A stretch of DNA of 64,000 nt from contig NZ_BOMZ01000078.1 of NCBI RefSeq assembly GCF_016862455.1, positions 62,001 through 126,000 on the forward strand, read 5' to 3'. Of the stretch, positions 24,026-33,245 are shown piece after piece. The number at the start of each line of letters is the position of its first letter. Within the stretch, counting starts at the first letter, position 1. Position numbers and translations under genes: made by a program. The notes under the pieces are model-generated. The model made no database searches. It was not told where the DNA came from and saw only the letters and a list, made by a program, of their open reading frames with translations. The DNA is from Actinoplanes utahensis (GTDB lineage Bacteria; Actinomycetota; Actinomycetes; Mycobacteriales; Micromonosporaceae).

Positions 24026-25462
24026 ATGTCGAGGAGGAGATGGCCGGCCGCGCTGTGCGTGCTGGTCACGGCGGTCGCCGCGGTCGCGGCGGCCGGGACG
24101 CCGGCACAGGCCGCCAACCCGATCATCACCAGCATCTACACCGCCGACCCGGCGCCGCTGGTCGTCGGGGACACCATGTACATCTACGCCGGCCGGGACG
24201 AGGCTCCCGCCGGGGGTGCCGACTTCGCCATGCGGGAATGGCACGTGCTGTCGTCGACCGACGCGGCCACCTGGACCGACCAGGGCGCGAAGGCGAACAT
24301 CGGCACCTTCCGGTGGGCCGGCGCGGACGCCTGGGCCGGCGAGGTGGAGCCGCGCAACGGCAGGTACTACTGGTACACCTCGGTCAACGGCAACGGCGCC
24401 GGGTGGATGGACATCGGCGTCGCGGTCGGCGACAGCCCGCTCGGGCCGTTCACCGACGCCAAGGGCGGGCCGCTGATCAGCGACAGCACCCCGAACTCGT
24501 CCGGGCTCGACATCGACCCGACCGTCTTCGTCGACGACGACGGGCAGGCCTACCTGTACTGGGGCGGCTACTGGGGGCCGCGTGCCGTGCGCCTGGCCGC
24601 CAACATGATCGACACGGTCGGGCCGGTCGTCACCCCGCAGGGCCTCACCGACTATTGGGAGGCGCCGTGGATGTTCAAACGCAACGGCCTCTACTACATG
24701 ATGTACGCCGCCAACGACACCGACGGCTGTGTGAGCGACTCCAACTACGCCTGCCAGCGGTACGCGACAGCGACGAACCCGATGGGCCCGTGGACGCACC
24801 GGGGCGTCGTGCTCGGGCAGGTGTCGTCGACCACCAACCACGCCGGGATCGTGGAGTTCAACGGCCAGTGGTACATCGTCTACCACAACGCGAACGCGCC
24901 CGGCGGCGGGAATTTCCGCAGGTCGGTGGCGGTGGACCGGCTGTACTTCAACGCTGACGGCACGATCCGCCCGGTGGTGCAGACGACCACCGGGCCGCCG
25001 CCGAACCCGGGCGGCGGTGGTGGCGGCGGGACGAACCTGGCGCCGTCGGCGTCCGCGTCCACCTCGTACGTGTCGTCCTGGGAGAGTCTGTCGGCGATCA
25101 ACAACGGGGGCGCGCCGGCCGACTCGCGGGACCGGTCGAACCTGGCCTACGGCAACTGGCCGCAGCAGGGCGTGCAGTGGATCGAGTACCAGTGGCCCAC
25201 CGCGAAGTCGATCAACAAGAGCTCGGTGTACTGGTTCGACGACGACCAGGGCATCGACCTGCCGGCGTCGTGTCAGCTGCAGTACTGGAACGGCAGTCGA
25301 TACGTGCCCGTTCCCGTCCCGTCGGACTGCGGCGTGGCCGGCGACACCGCGAACGTCACCACGTTCACCAGCGCGATCACCACGACCCGGCTCCGGATGC
25401 AGATCACGTCCCGTAGCGGGTTCTCGACGGGAGTTCTCGAGTGGAAGGCGTTCGCGGCATGA
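24026..25462 (+). CDS. secreted GH43-family glycosidase with C-terminal discoidin-like module
   Basis: A 478-residue secreted enzyme. The signal peptide (about 1-29, ending AQA) is followed by a five-bladed GH43 propeller (about 30-320). Catalytic carboxylates fit: Asp in YTADPAP (base), Asp in DIDPTVFVDDDG (modulator) and Glu in YWEAPWMF (acid). A Pro/Gly linker leads to an F5/8-type module (about 342-478, WESLSAINNGG, DDQGIDLPASCQLQYW). It likely removes arabinose or xylose side chains from hemicellulose or arabinan. AAGGAG lies 5 nt before ATG 24026. Its stop overlaps the next start (ATGA). Confidence 0.88.
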   Translation: MSRRRWPAALCVLVTAVAAVAAAGTPAQAANPIITSIYTADPAPLVVGDTMYIYAGRDEAPAGGADFAMREWHVLSSTDAATWTDQGAKANIGTFRWAGADAWAGEVEPRNGRYYWYTSVNGNGAGWMDIGVAVGDSPLGPFTDAKGGPLISDSTPNSSGLDIDPTVFVDDDGQAYLYWGGYWGPRAVRLAANMIDTVGPVVTPQGLTDYWEAPWMFKRNGLYYMMYAANDTDGCVSDSNYACQRYATATNPMGPWTHRGVVLGQVSSTTNHAGIVEFNGQWYIVYHNANAPGGGNFRRSVAVDRLYFNADGTIRPVVQTTTGPPPNPGGGGGGGTNLAPSASASTSYVSSWESLSAINNGGAPADSRDRSNLAYGNWPQQGVQWIEYQWPTAKSINKSSVYWFDDDQGIDLPASCQLQYWNGSRYVPVPVPSDCGVAGDTANVTTFTSAITTTRLRMQITSRSGFSTGVLEWKAFAA

Positions 25463-28400
25463 GGCGGCTCCGGGCGTACCCCATGGCCCTGCTCTTGGTT
25501 CTGGCCTCGCTGGTGGTGGCGCAGCAGCCGGCGCGGGCCGCGCAGCCGATCGGGTATCCCACCTTCGGCAACACCGGGTCGATCCCGGCGCCGCCGGTCG
25601 GGTACTCGACGGGGGACACCATGCGGGCGATCTACGATGCGGAGGCCGGGGGCACCGACTTCTGGATGGACCGGCTGCTGGCCCGTACCGGCAACGATCC
25701 GGCCGGACCCTGGCTGATGACCCGCGGCCGCGCCGCCTTCATGTACACGCACAATCCCGCGGTGATCGGTTTCGGTGGCAACGCCGCCTACTGGGACAAC
25801 ATCTCCAGCCAGAACGCGTACGCCATCACCGCCTCGTCCGGGACGTTCACCGAGCAGCCCGCACAGCGCCGGCAGACCCCGAGCCACTGGCGCAGCGTGC
25901 ACACCGGCGGGTCGGTGCGGCTCGACGTCACCAAGTTCATCACGCACAACAACGTGCTGGTCACCAACGTCGCGGTGGTCAACACCGGCAGCGCGGCGAC
26001 GACGCTGACGCTGACCGCGACCTCGCCGTACACGAACACCGTCAGCGGCACCGAGCTCACCGGCACCCGGGCCGTGAAGAACAACCTGACGACGCTGTAC
26101 CCGCGGTTGTCCGGGGACGGTTTCACCGCCGCGAACGGGGCGCTGAGCCGATCGGTCTCGGTCGCGGCCGGGCAGACGGTGACGGTCAAGGTGCAGCTCG
26201 GGTTCGTCGCCACCGAGATCCCGGCGTCACGGACCGAGTACGACGCGTACCGCGCCCGGACCGCCGCCGACGCGTTCGCCACCCACGTCCGCGACTACAA
26301 CCGCTGGTGGGCCGAGAACGTCCCGTACATCGACGTGCCGGACCCTGCGATCAAGAAGAACGTCTACTACCGCTGGTGGCTGATGCGGTTCAACCACCTG
26401 GACGCCGACATCCCGGGCCAGGACTTCCAGTTCCCGCAGTCGATCGAGGGCGTCACCGGGTACAACAACGCGATCGCGCTGACCCAGCCGATGCACATCG
26501 ACGACCTCAAGTATCTGCGGAGCGCGGAATACTCGTTCGGTCCGTACCTGGCCGTCGGGCAGTACTCGGGCAACGGCAGGTTCAAGGACAACCCGGGAGA
26601 CCCGGAGAACTGGTCGAACTCGTACACCCAGTACATCGCCGAGGCGGCGTGGCGGGCCTACCAGATCCACGGCGGGCAGCCGGCCATGCTGACGAACTTC
26701 GCCCGGTACGCCGAAGGCGACGTGAAGGGGCAACTGGCGACGTACGACACCAACGGCAACGGCGTGATCGAGTACGACTGGGGCGCGATGACCGGCAACG
26801 ACGCCGACGCCGTGTCGTTCCACTGGCGCGCCGGGAACCTCGACCGGGCCGAGACCGCGTACGTGTGGTCGGCCGCGATCGCCGCCCAGCAGGCGTACAC
26901 CCTGCTCGGGAACACCGCCAAGGCGGCCGAGATGCGGACGCTCGCCGACCGGATCCGCAACGGCGTGGTCGGCACCCTGTGGAACCCGGCGCGGCAGCTC
27001 CTCGAGCACAAGCACGTGGCGACGAACACGCACGTGCCGTGGAAGGAGATCAACAACTACTATCCGTACGCGGTGGGGCTGATGCCGAACACCGAGCAGT
27101 ACCGGCAGGCGCTGCGCCTGTTCGGCGACGCCGCCCAGTACCCGATCTTCCCGTTCTACACCGCCAACCAGGTGGACAAGGCGGCCGCGGCGGCCGCCGG
27201 GAACCCGGGCAGCAACAACTTCTCCACGATCAACTCGACGGTGCAGTTCCGGCTCTACTCGTCGGTGCTGCGCAACTACCCGAACACGTGGATGAACAAC
27301 GAGGACTACAAGAAGCTGCTGTACTGGAACGCCTGGGCGCAATACGTCAACGGTGACACGGCGTGGCCGGACGCCAACGAGTTCTGGGCCGACTGGAATG
27401 GCAGCGCCATCACCTACCGGTCGTGGATCCACCACAACATCCTCGGCAGCAGCAACTGGACGATCATCGAGGACGTGGCGGGGCTGCGGCCGCGTACCGA
27501 CACTCAGATCGAACTGTCCCCGATCAACATCGGCTGGAGTCACTTCGCCGTCAACAACCTGCGCTACCGCAACGCCGACCTGTCGGTGGTGTGGGACGAT
27601 CCGGCGGACGGAGTGACCAGATACGCCGGTGTCCCGCAGGGTTACTCGATCTTCCTCGACGGGACCCGGGTGGCGACCGTCGATCAGCTCGTGCCGTTCA
27701 CCTACAACCCGGCGACCGGGGCCGTCACCACCACCGGAACGGTCGCGGCGAGCACCGCGTTCCCGTCGCTGCAGGCCCCGCAGAACGTCGTGCAGTCCAG
27801 CGCCCGGATGGTCGACATCGCGGCCAAGGCGGGCGTGGACCTCACCTCGACCGCGCCGAACCTGGTCGCCGGCGGCAGCGTGTCGGCGTCGTACACCACC
27901 GCCGGCACCTCGGCGGCGGGCGCGGCGGACGGGCTGCCGACCGACGCGCCGCTGTGGGGCAGCTACGGCAGCCCCAACGCGACCGACTGGTACGAGGTGA
28001 ACTTCGGGACGGCCCGGACGGTCGACGAGGCGCGGCTGTACTTCCGTGACGACCGGGCCGGCAACCGGTACCGGCCGCCGTCGGCGTACACCGTCCAGTA
28101 CTGGAACGGCTCCGCCTGGGTCGCGGCCGCCGCCCAGGTCAAGACGCCCGGCACGCCGCGGGCCAACTACAACAAGGTCAGGTTCACCCCGGTCGGCACG
28201 GCCCGGCTGCGGATCGTGTTCACCCATCCGTCCGGCAGCGCGAAGACCGGCCTGACCGAGCTCAAGCTGTACAGCCGCGGCGGCGGCGTCGACCCCGGAC
28301 CGGTGAACCTGGCCGGAACGGCCACGCCGAGCGCCTCCTCCACCTCGTCGTGGGAGAGCGTCGCGGCGATCAACGACGGCATCGACCCGCCGTCGTCCAA

Positions 28401-28725
28401 CGACACCGTCAACCGGCGCTGGGGCACCTGGCCGAACCAGGGCCAGCAGTGGGCCGAACTGACCTGGCCGGCCGCGCAGACCCTGACGTCGGCCCAGGTG
28501 TACTTCTTCGACGACGGCCAGGGCATCGACCTGCCCGCCTCGTGGAAGCTGCAGTACTGGACCGGCAGCGCGTACGCCGACGTGCCCGCGGCCGGCGGTT
28601 ATCCGATCGCGGCCGACCGCTACAACCAGGTCACCTTCGCCCCGGTCGCCACGACCCGCCTGCGGGTCGCGCTGACCAGCGGAACCGCCTCGGTCGGACT
28701 GCTGGAGGTGAAGGCCTTCGGCTGA
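25459..28725 (+). CDS. large secreted alpha/alpha-barrel glycoside hydrolase with two discoidin-like modules
   Basis: A 1088-residue secreted protein. The signal peptide (about 1-28) precedes an N-terminal beta-sandwich (about 30-260). Next is an alpha/alpha-toroid catalytic region (about 270-720) of the MGH1/GH63-like type, with WWLMRFNHLDADIPGQ, Trp/Asn/Glu-rich helices and FWADWNGS. C-terminal discoidin-like modules lie at about 800-940 and 950-1088. The last closely resembles the module of the preceding GH43 protein (DDGQGIDLPASWKLQYW versus DDQGIDLPASCQLQYW), which indicates module duplication. It is coupled to GH43 by an ATGA overlap. The glycan target is unknown; arabinan-type plant polymer is plausible. 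Confidence 0.78.
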   Translation: MRRLRAYPMALLLVLASLVVAQQPARAAQPIGYPTFGNTGSIPAPPVGYSTGDTMRAIYDAEAGGTDFWMDRLLARTGNDPAGPWLMTRGRAAFMYTHNPAVIGFGGNAAYWDNISSQNAYAITASSGTFTEQPAQRRQTPSHWRSVHTGGSVRLDVTKFITHNNVLVTNVAVVNTGSAATTLTLTATSPYTNTVSGTELTGTRAVKNNLTTLYPRLSGDGFTAANGALSRSVSVAAGQTVTVKVQLGFVATEIPASRTEYDAYRARTAADAFATHVRDYNRWWAENVPYIDVPDPAIKKNVYYRWWLMRFNHLDADIPGQDFQFPQSIEGVTGYNNAIALTQPMHIDDLKYLRSAEYSFGPYLAVGQYSGNGRFKDNPGDPENWSNSYTQYIAEAAWRAYQIHGGQPAMLTNFARYAEGDVKGQLATYDTNGNGVIEYDWGAMTGNDADAVSFHWRAGNLDRAETAYVWSAAIAAQQAYTLLGNTAKAAEMRTLADRIRNGVVGTLWNPARQLLEHKHVATNTHVPWKEINNYYPYAVGLMPNTEQYRQALRLFGDAAQYPIFPFYTANQVDKAAAAAAGNPGSNNFSTINSTVQFRLYSSVLRNYPNTWMNNEDYKKLLYWNAWAQYVNGDTAWPDANEFWADWNGSAITYRSWIHHNILGSSNWTIIEDVAGLRPRTDTQIELSPINIGWSHFAVNNLRYRNADLSVVWDDPADGVTRYAGVPQGYSIFLDGTRVATVDQLVPFTYNPATGAVTTTGTVAASTAFPSLQAPQNVVQSSARMVDIAAKAGVDLTSTAPNLVAGGSVSASYTTAGTSAAGAADGLPTDAPLWGSYGSPNATDWYEVNFGTARTVDEARLYFRDDRAGNRYRPPSAYTVQYWNGSAWVAAAAQVKTPGTPRANYNKVRFTPVGTARLRIVFTHPSGSAKTGLTELKLYSRGGGVDPGPVNLAGTATPSASSTSSWESVAAINDGIDPPSSNDTVNRRWGTWPNQGQQWAELTWPAAQTLTSAQVYFFDDGQGIDLPASWKLQYWTGSAYADVPAAGGYPIAADRYNQVTFAPVATTRLRVALTSGTASVGLLEVKAFG

Positions 28726-28740
28726 CCGGGCGCCGCCCGG
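28726..28740 (+). terminator. short GC hairpin after the glycosidase operon
   Basis: CCGGGC (28726-28731) pairs with GCCCGG (28735-28740) around a 3-nt loop, directly after the stop codon. No T-tract follows. Confidence 0.35.
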
Positions 28741-28848
28741 CCCGCACCCCGAACCGCCGGAGGTGGGGCCGGGCGCGCCCGCGCTGCGCCCGGGGAGATC
28801 GCCGTCACCGTCCGGACCGGGCGGCGCGGGAGGGCGCGAGCCGGCCGT

Positions 28849-28854
28849 TAGGGT
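28849..28854 (+). promoter_or_regulatory. -10 hexamer for a leaderless start at 28862
   Basis: TAGGGT, 7 nt before GTG 28862, with no ribosome-binding site between them. Confidence 0.5.
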
Positions 28855-28861
28855 CACCGCC

Positions 28862-29572
28862 GTGCTGGAAACCGCCACCCTCGCGTACGACGCCGTCCTG
28901 TTCGACTGCGACGGCGTCCTCGTCGACTCCGAACGCATCACCAACACGGTGCTCCGGACGATGCTGCACGAACTCGGCTGGCAGATCTCCGAAGCCGACT
29001 GCTTCCGGCTGTTCGTCGGCCGGGCGCTGCGCGACGAGACCGCCGTCATCACCGCCCACACCGGCTTCACCGTGACCGGCGAATGGCTCGACACCTTCCG
29101 CCTGCGCCGCAACGACGCTCTCCTCCGAAACCTGCTGCCGATCCCCGGCGCGGTCGGCGCGGCCCGCGAGATCGACCTCGCGTACCGGGGCAGGATCGCC
29201 TGCGCCAGCGGCGCCGACCGGCACAAGGTGGAGTTGCAACTGGCCAAGGTCGGCCTGGACGGCACGTTCGCCGGCAAGATCTTCAGCGGGATGGAGACGC
29301 CGCGCAGCAAACCGGCGCCGGACGTCTACCTGGCCGCCGCGGCCGCTCTCGGCGTCGACCCGGCCCGTTCCGCCGTCGTCGAGGACACCCCGACCGGCGT
29401 GCGGGCCGGTGTCGCCGCCGGCGCCACCGTCTACGGGTTCTGCCCGCCGGACAGCCCGTCGCACAACGCCCCGCAGGTGCTGCTGGACGCCGGCGCCACC
29501 CACATCTTCACCGCCATGGCCGACCTGCCCGCCCTGCTGACCGGCCGGCCCGCCGCTCATCCGGCCCACTGA
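28862..29572 (+). CDS. HAD-superfamily phosphatase/phosphoglucomutase-like protein
   Basis: A 236-residue HAD-IA hydrolase. Motif I is DCDGVLVDSE (nucleophile Asp15, acid Asp17), motif II contains CASGADRHK, motif III is the Lys in RSKPAPDVYL and motif IV is VVEDTPTGVRAG. A helical cap lies between motifs I and II, as in beta-phosphoglucomutase and sugar-phosphate phosphatases. The substrate is not predictable, although a sugar phosphate is likely. GTG 28862 is chosen because it matches the family N-terminus and has a -10 hexamer 7 nt upstream. Confidence 0.85.
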   Translation: MLETATLAYDAVLFDCDGVLVDSERITNTVLRTMLHELGWQISEADCFRLFVGRALRDETAVITAHTGFTVTGEWLDTFRLRRNDALLRNLLPIPGAVGAAREIDLAYRGRIACASGADRHKVELQLAKVGLDGTFAGKIFSGMETPRSKPAPDVYLAAAAALGVDPARSAVVEDTPTGVRAGVAAGATVYGFCPPDSPSHNAPQVLLDAGATHIFTAMADLPALLTGRPAAHPAH

Positions 29573-29669
29573 CCCTCCGCGGGCGAAGGCATCCCTGACG
29601 GTCTGGTAGGGCAACCGCCCCGGCCGGCCCGGCGCGGGTCGCCGGCGGAGTGAGGGAGATCAACAACGC

Positions 29670-29700
29670 TTGAGGTCAAGCGGGGTTGAGGTCCTAGCCT
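29670..29700 (+). promoter_or_regulatory. ferredoxin promoter, probably leaderless
   Basis: TAGCCT (29695-29700) lies 8 nt before ATG 29709, and no ribosome-binding site is present. TTGAGGTC occurs twice upstream (29670-29677 and 29686-29693); the first could be a -35 with a long spacer, or both could be a direct-repeat regulator site. Confidence 0.5.
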
Positions 29701-29708
29701 CCGTCGGC

Positions 29709-30032
<324 letters not shown>

Positions 30033-30036
30033 CCGA

Positions 30037-30366
30037 TCAGGCGGAGCACGCCACACAGCGGCGGGCGAACGGGCGGACCGCGAGCCGTTCCGGCGGAATC
30101 GGGCGGGCACAGGACTCGCAGACGCCGTAGGCGCCGGCGTCCAGGCGCGCCAGGGCGTCGTCGACCTCGGCGACCCGCCGGCGGCCCGCGTTCAGCAGGG
30201 CGGTCAGCTGGGCGCGCTCGAAACCGACGGTGGCGCCCTCCGGGTCGTGCTCGTCGTCGGCGTTGGAGTCGCGGGAGGCGGAGAACAGGGCCTCCAGATC
30301 GCGGGCCAGCGTCGCCACCTCGATCTCCGCCTCCGCGCGCAGCCGCAGCAGTTCATCCCGGACCAT
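30037..30366 (-). CDS. DksA/TraR-family zinc-finger protein
   Basis: A 109-residue protein. A helical coiled-coil N-terminal half (about residues 3-78) is followed by the C4 zinc finger CESC...CVAC (Cys83, Cys86, Cys104, Cys107) of the DksA/TraR family. These proteins enter the secondary channel of RNA polymerase and modulate initiation. It lacks the longer DksA coiled coil, so it is closer to the short actinobacterial members. TAAACT lies 6 nt before ATG 30366. It is convergent with the ferredoxin gene, 4 bases away. Confidence 0.83.
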   Translation of the reverse strand: MVRDELLRLRAEAEIEVATLARDLEALFSASRDSNADDEHDPEGATVGFERAQLTALLNAGRRRVAEVDDALARLDAGAYGVCESCARPIPPERLAVRPFARRCVACSA

Positions 30367-30372
30367 TGGCGC

Positions 30373-30378
30373 AGTTTA
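30373..30378 (-). promoter_or_regulatory. -10 hexamer for a leaderless start at 30366
   Basis: TAAACT on the minus strand, 6 nt before ATG 30366. Confidence 0.5.
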
Positions 30379-30502
30379 ACCATTCATGCCATCGCGGTGC
30401 ATTCTTGAAATGGCGTATCCGGAATCCCCGCGCCCCGGTGGAAACCGTAGACTGCGGCGGCGAACGACGGCGGTGACGCGTTCGGGTGGGGGAGGGGCAC
30501 GT

Positions 30503-32143
30503 ATGCAGGAATCAACGGAATCGGCCGAGTCCGACGGAAATGGGGATTCCCATTCCGGTGAAGAGGTGACGACGGTTCTGGTGGAGGCACTTCCCGGCGT
30601 CGCGATCGTCTTCGGTGAGGTTCCGCCGGACCTGAAAGGCGATCTGGTGGAATTCGGGCTGGTGCCGGCCGGCGACCGTACCCGGATCTCCACCGTCCTC
30701 GGCGCCGTCGGCAACACCGCGGCCGTGGCCGGCAACCTGGGCAGCGCGATCGCCGGAGCGCAGGGCCTCTACCGGCTCAGCGACGCGACCCAGGCCGTCC
30801 TGCGGGCGGGCGGAACCCTCGCCGTCAAGGACGGCGCGAACCTCGGCGCGGTCTTCCTGAACGGCCGCATCGTGCACCAGGCCCGCCTCATCCCGGCGGC
30901 GACGGTGACCGCGGCCGGCGCCTTGGCCGCGGTCGGGCCGGTCCTCGCCATGGTCGCCCTGCAGATGCAGCTCAGCGAGATCACCGGGTTCGTCCGGACC
31001 AACATCGCGCTGACCGGCCAGGTGCTCCGGGAGATCCGCAACGAGCAGTGGGCCGAGCTGACCGGCCTGGTCGCCACCGTGGACGGCGCCATCGACCAGG
31101 CCCGCGCGGTCGAGACGGTTCCCGCGTCGGTGTGGGAGGGGGTCGCCGGCAGCAAGGCGCTGCTGCTCAAACAACGCGACCAGTACCAGCGCAACGTGCG
31201 CGGCCACATCGAGCAGATCGACCGGCTCGGCACGCGGGCCCGCCGGGAGTACCTGGAGACCAACGCCGAGGCGATCGTCTTCGACGCGCACGCCCTGCTG
31301 TCGTCGGTGAAGGCGTGGATCGGATACCAGGCGCTGCACGCCGCCCGGGCCCGGGCCACCGGCGCGGACGACGCCGCCGAGGCCGGACTCGTCGAGGTCC
31401 TCGCGCGCCAGACCCGGACCGAACTGGACAGCGCGCTCGCCGAGACCCGGCGCCTGGTCGACGCGCTGACCCGGGAGCTGCGCATCCTCGCCGAACTGCC
31501 CGGCCGGGACACGCTGCCGCTGCCCGGGAAACGCAAGGACGCGAAAGCGGCCCGGGACATCTCCGCAAGCCTGCTGTCGGTGCTCGAACCGCTCGCCGAC
31601 GCCCTGCACCCACCGGCCTCGCCGCTCGCGGTCCCGGACGTCGTCTGCGCGCCCGACTCCCTCGATCCGGAACCGTACCTGCGGATCCTGCGCTGGTTCC
31701 TCGCCGACGACGAGAGACTCGAGGTCCTCGCCTTCGCCGACCCGGCCGACAGCCCGGACGTCGTCTCCACGATCATCGGCGGCGCGCGGGGCATGTTCGG
31801 GGCGGCGAAGGAGAAGGCGCCGGCGCGGACCATGGTCGCCGTCACCGACCGCCGCATCCTGGTGACCGGGACGAACCCGTTCCTCGAGGAGGGCGACGTC
31901 CAGCGGGAGATCCCCGTCGACCAGGTGCGGTACGTGCGGGTGACCACCGTCGCCGACAAGACGCCCCGCCCGGCGATCGACCTGATCACCCGGGACGAGA
32001 ACCTGCGCTGGACGTTCCCGGCCGACGTCGACGGCGATCACGTCGGCGCGGCCGCCGCCGTGCTCGCCGAGTCGATGACGATCCCCGAGTCCGAACGCCG
32101 GGAACTGCGCGGGCGCGGGCCCGCCTCGATCACCGCGGGTTGA
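30503..32143 (+). CDS. uncharacterised protein with hydrophobic core helix and C-terminal PH-like domain
   Basis: A 546-residue protein I cannot assign to a characterised family. After an acidic Ser/Glu N-terminus (1-25) there is an Ala/Gly-rich amphipathic stretch (about 55-160) with a hydrophobic helix VTAAGALAAVGPVLAMVALQM. A long charged helical, probably coiled-coil, region follows (about 165-360). The end (about 405-530) resembles a bacterial PH/YokE-like domain, with a strand-rich MVAVTDRRILVTGTN pattern. This could be a membrane-associated scaffold. GGGGGAGGGG precedes ATG 30503. It is separate from its neighbours and probably monocistronic. Confidence 0.62.
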   Translation: MQESTESAESDGNGDSHSGEEVTTVLVEALPGVAIVFGEVPPDLKGDLVEFGLVPAGDRTRISTVLGAVGNTAAVAGNLGSAIAGAQGLYRLSDATQAVLRAGGTLAVKDGANLGAVFLNGRIVHQARLIPAATVTAAGALAAVGPVLAMVALQMQLSEITGFVRTNIALTGQVLREIRNEQWAELTGLVATVDGAIDQARAVETVPASVWEGVAGSKALLLKQRDQYQRNVRGHIEQIDRLGTRARREYLETNAEAIVFDAHALLSSVKAWIGYQALHAARARATGADDAAEAGLVEVLARQTRTELDSALAETRRLVDALTRELRILAELPGRDTLPLPGKRKDAKAARDISASLLSVLEPLADALHPPASPLAVPDVVCAPDSLDPEPYLRILRWFLADDERLEVLAFADPADSPDVVSTIIGGARGMFGAAKEKAPARTMVAVTDRRILVTGTNPFLEEGDVQREIPVDQVRYVRVTTVADKTPRPAIDLITRDENLRWTFPADVDGDHVGAAAAVLAESMTIPESERRELRGRGPASITAG

Positions 32144-32166
32144 CGGCCGGCGGCAGGATGGCGGGC

Positions 32167-32928
32167 ATGCTGGAGTTCCTCGCGACGCTGCACCCCGGCT
32201 GGTTCGCCCTCCTGGCCCTGGTGGAGAACATCCTGCTCGTCGGGGTGGGCGCGCTGCTCGGGCACGTCGCGTTGCGGCTGCCCGGCGCGCGGCGGCTCAC
32301 CCCGGACCCCGGCCCGGTGAACCCCCTGGAGCTCGCGCTGGTCGGCAGCACCACGCTGCTGAACACGGCCGTCACCGTCGCCGGGTGGTGGCTGTGGAAG
32401 GACGGCGTCATCGTGCTGCGGACGGATGCCGGCGCCGGCACGATCGTCGAGCTGGCCGTGCTGGTCCTGGTGATGGACGTGCTGATGTACGCGGGGCACG
32501 CCACCGTGCACCTGCGGGCGCTGTTCCCGTGGGTGCACCGGCTGCACCACGTGTTCGCCGACGCCCGGCCGATCACCCTGTTCGCGCTGCATCCGCTGGA
32601 GGCGATCGGGTTCGGGGCGATGTGGCTGGTGGTGCTGGCGGTGCACCCGTTCACGGTGGGGGCGCTGGCGGCGTACACCGCACTGAATCTGATCTTCGGG
32701 ATCCTCGGGCACCTCGGGGTGGAGCCGCTGCCGCCGGCCGTGCGCCGCAATGTCGTCTTCCGCTGGGTGGCCACGCCCGCCATGCACGTCGGGCACCACG
32801 CCGAACCCCGTTACAACCTGGGCTTCTACACCACCGTGTGGGACCGGCTCTTCGGCACGCTGGAGCCGGGGTACGACCGGCGGCGCACCGCGGACGTCCC
32901 CGAGCCCTATCCAGCGCGTCCGGCCTAG
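32167..32928 (+). CDS. sterol desaturase/fatty acid hydroxylase family membrane protein
   Basis: A 253-residue membrane protein with four or five helices and the di-iron histidine boxes of the superfamily: HATVH (HxxxH), HRLHH (HxxHH) and HVGHH (HxxHH), followed by NLGFYTTVWDRLFGTL near the C-terminus. Such enzymes use O2 and a diiron centre to hydroxylate or desaturate lipids. AGGA lies 9 nt before ATG 32167; the ATG at 32158 would add three residues but is only 1 nt from it. The 3' end overlaps the convergent dodecin gene by 4 bases. Confidence 0.83.
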   Translation: MLEFLATLHPGWFALLALVENILLVGVGALLGHVALRLPGARRLTPDPGPVNPLELALVGSTTLLNTAVTVAGWWLWKDGVIVLRTDAGAGTIVELAVLVLVMDVLMYAGHATVHLRALFPWVHRLHHVFADARPITLFALHPLEAIGFGAMWLVVLAVHPFTVGALAAYTALNLIFGILGHLGVEPLPPAVRRNVVFRWVATPAMHVGHHAEPRYNLGFYTTVWDRLFGTLEPGYDRRRTADVPEPYPARPA

Positions 32929-33134
32929 TCGTCGACGCGGAAGCCGAGTTTCACCAGCACCTGGTAGTGGGCCACCTCCCCGTCCACCACCTGGCCACGG
33001 ATCTCCTTGGCCTCGAACCACTCGATGTTGCGCACCGTCTCCGCGGCCTTCTTGATCGCGGTCCGGATGGCGTCGTCGACGCTCGTCGGGCTGCTGCCGA
33101 CGACCTCGGTCAGTCGATACACGTGATGGGTCAC
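32925..33134 (-). CDS. dodecin (flavin-storage protein)
   Basis: A 69-residue protein with the full dodecin fold: a strand VYRLTEVVGSSPTS, a single helix (DAIRTAIKKAAETVRNIEWFE) and two strands ending YQVLVKLGFRVDD. Dodecins form hollow dodecamers that store FMN/FAD or CoA and buffer free flavin. The length is exactly that of the family. The GTG start has TAGGTT 6 nt upstream, which suits a leaderless mRNA. Confidence 0.92.
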   Translation of the reverse strand: MTHHVYRLTEVVGSSPTSVDDAIRTAIKKAAETVRNIEWFEAKEIRGQVVDGEVAHYQVLVKLGFRVDD

Positions 33135-33140
33135 CGGCCC

Positions 33141-33146
33141 AACCTA
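33141..33146 (-). promoter_or_regulatory. -10 hexamer for the leaderless dodecin gene
   Basis: TAGGTT on the minus strand, 6 nt before GTG 33134. Confidence 0.5.
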
Positions 33147-33245
33147 CCGGTGTGAGCCACGCTACGGCGGGACGTTCTCAGCGTTTCGACAGGCGGCCGC
33201 TGGTAGTTTTCGCCGTCAATCGAGTCGGAGGACGGGCACCAACCC

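Noticed and set aside
26227..29310. 1027-codon minus-strand open frame opposite the large glycosidase and the HAD gene
   Set aside because: It crosses two well-supported plus-strand genes and encodes low-complexity Val/Gly/Arg sequence.
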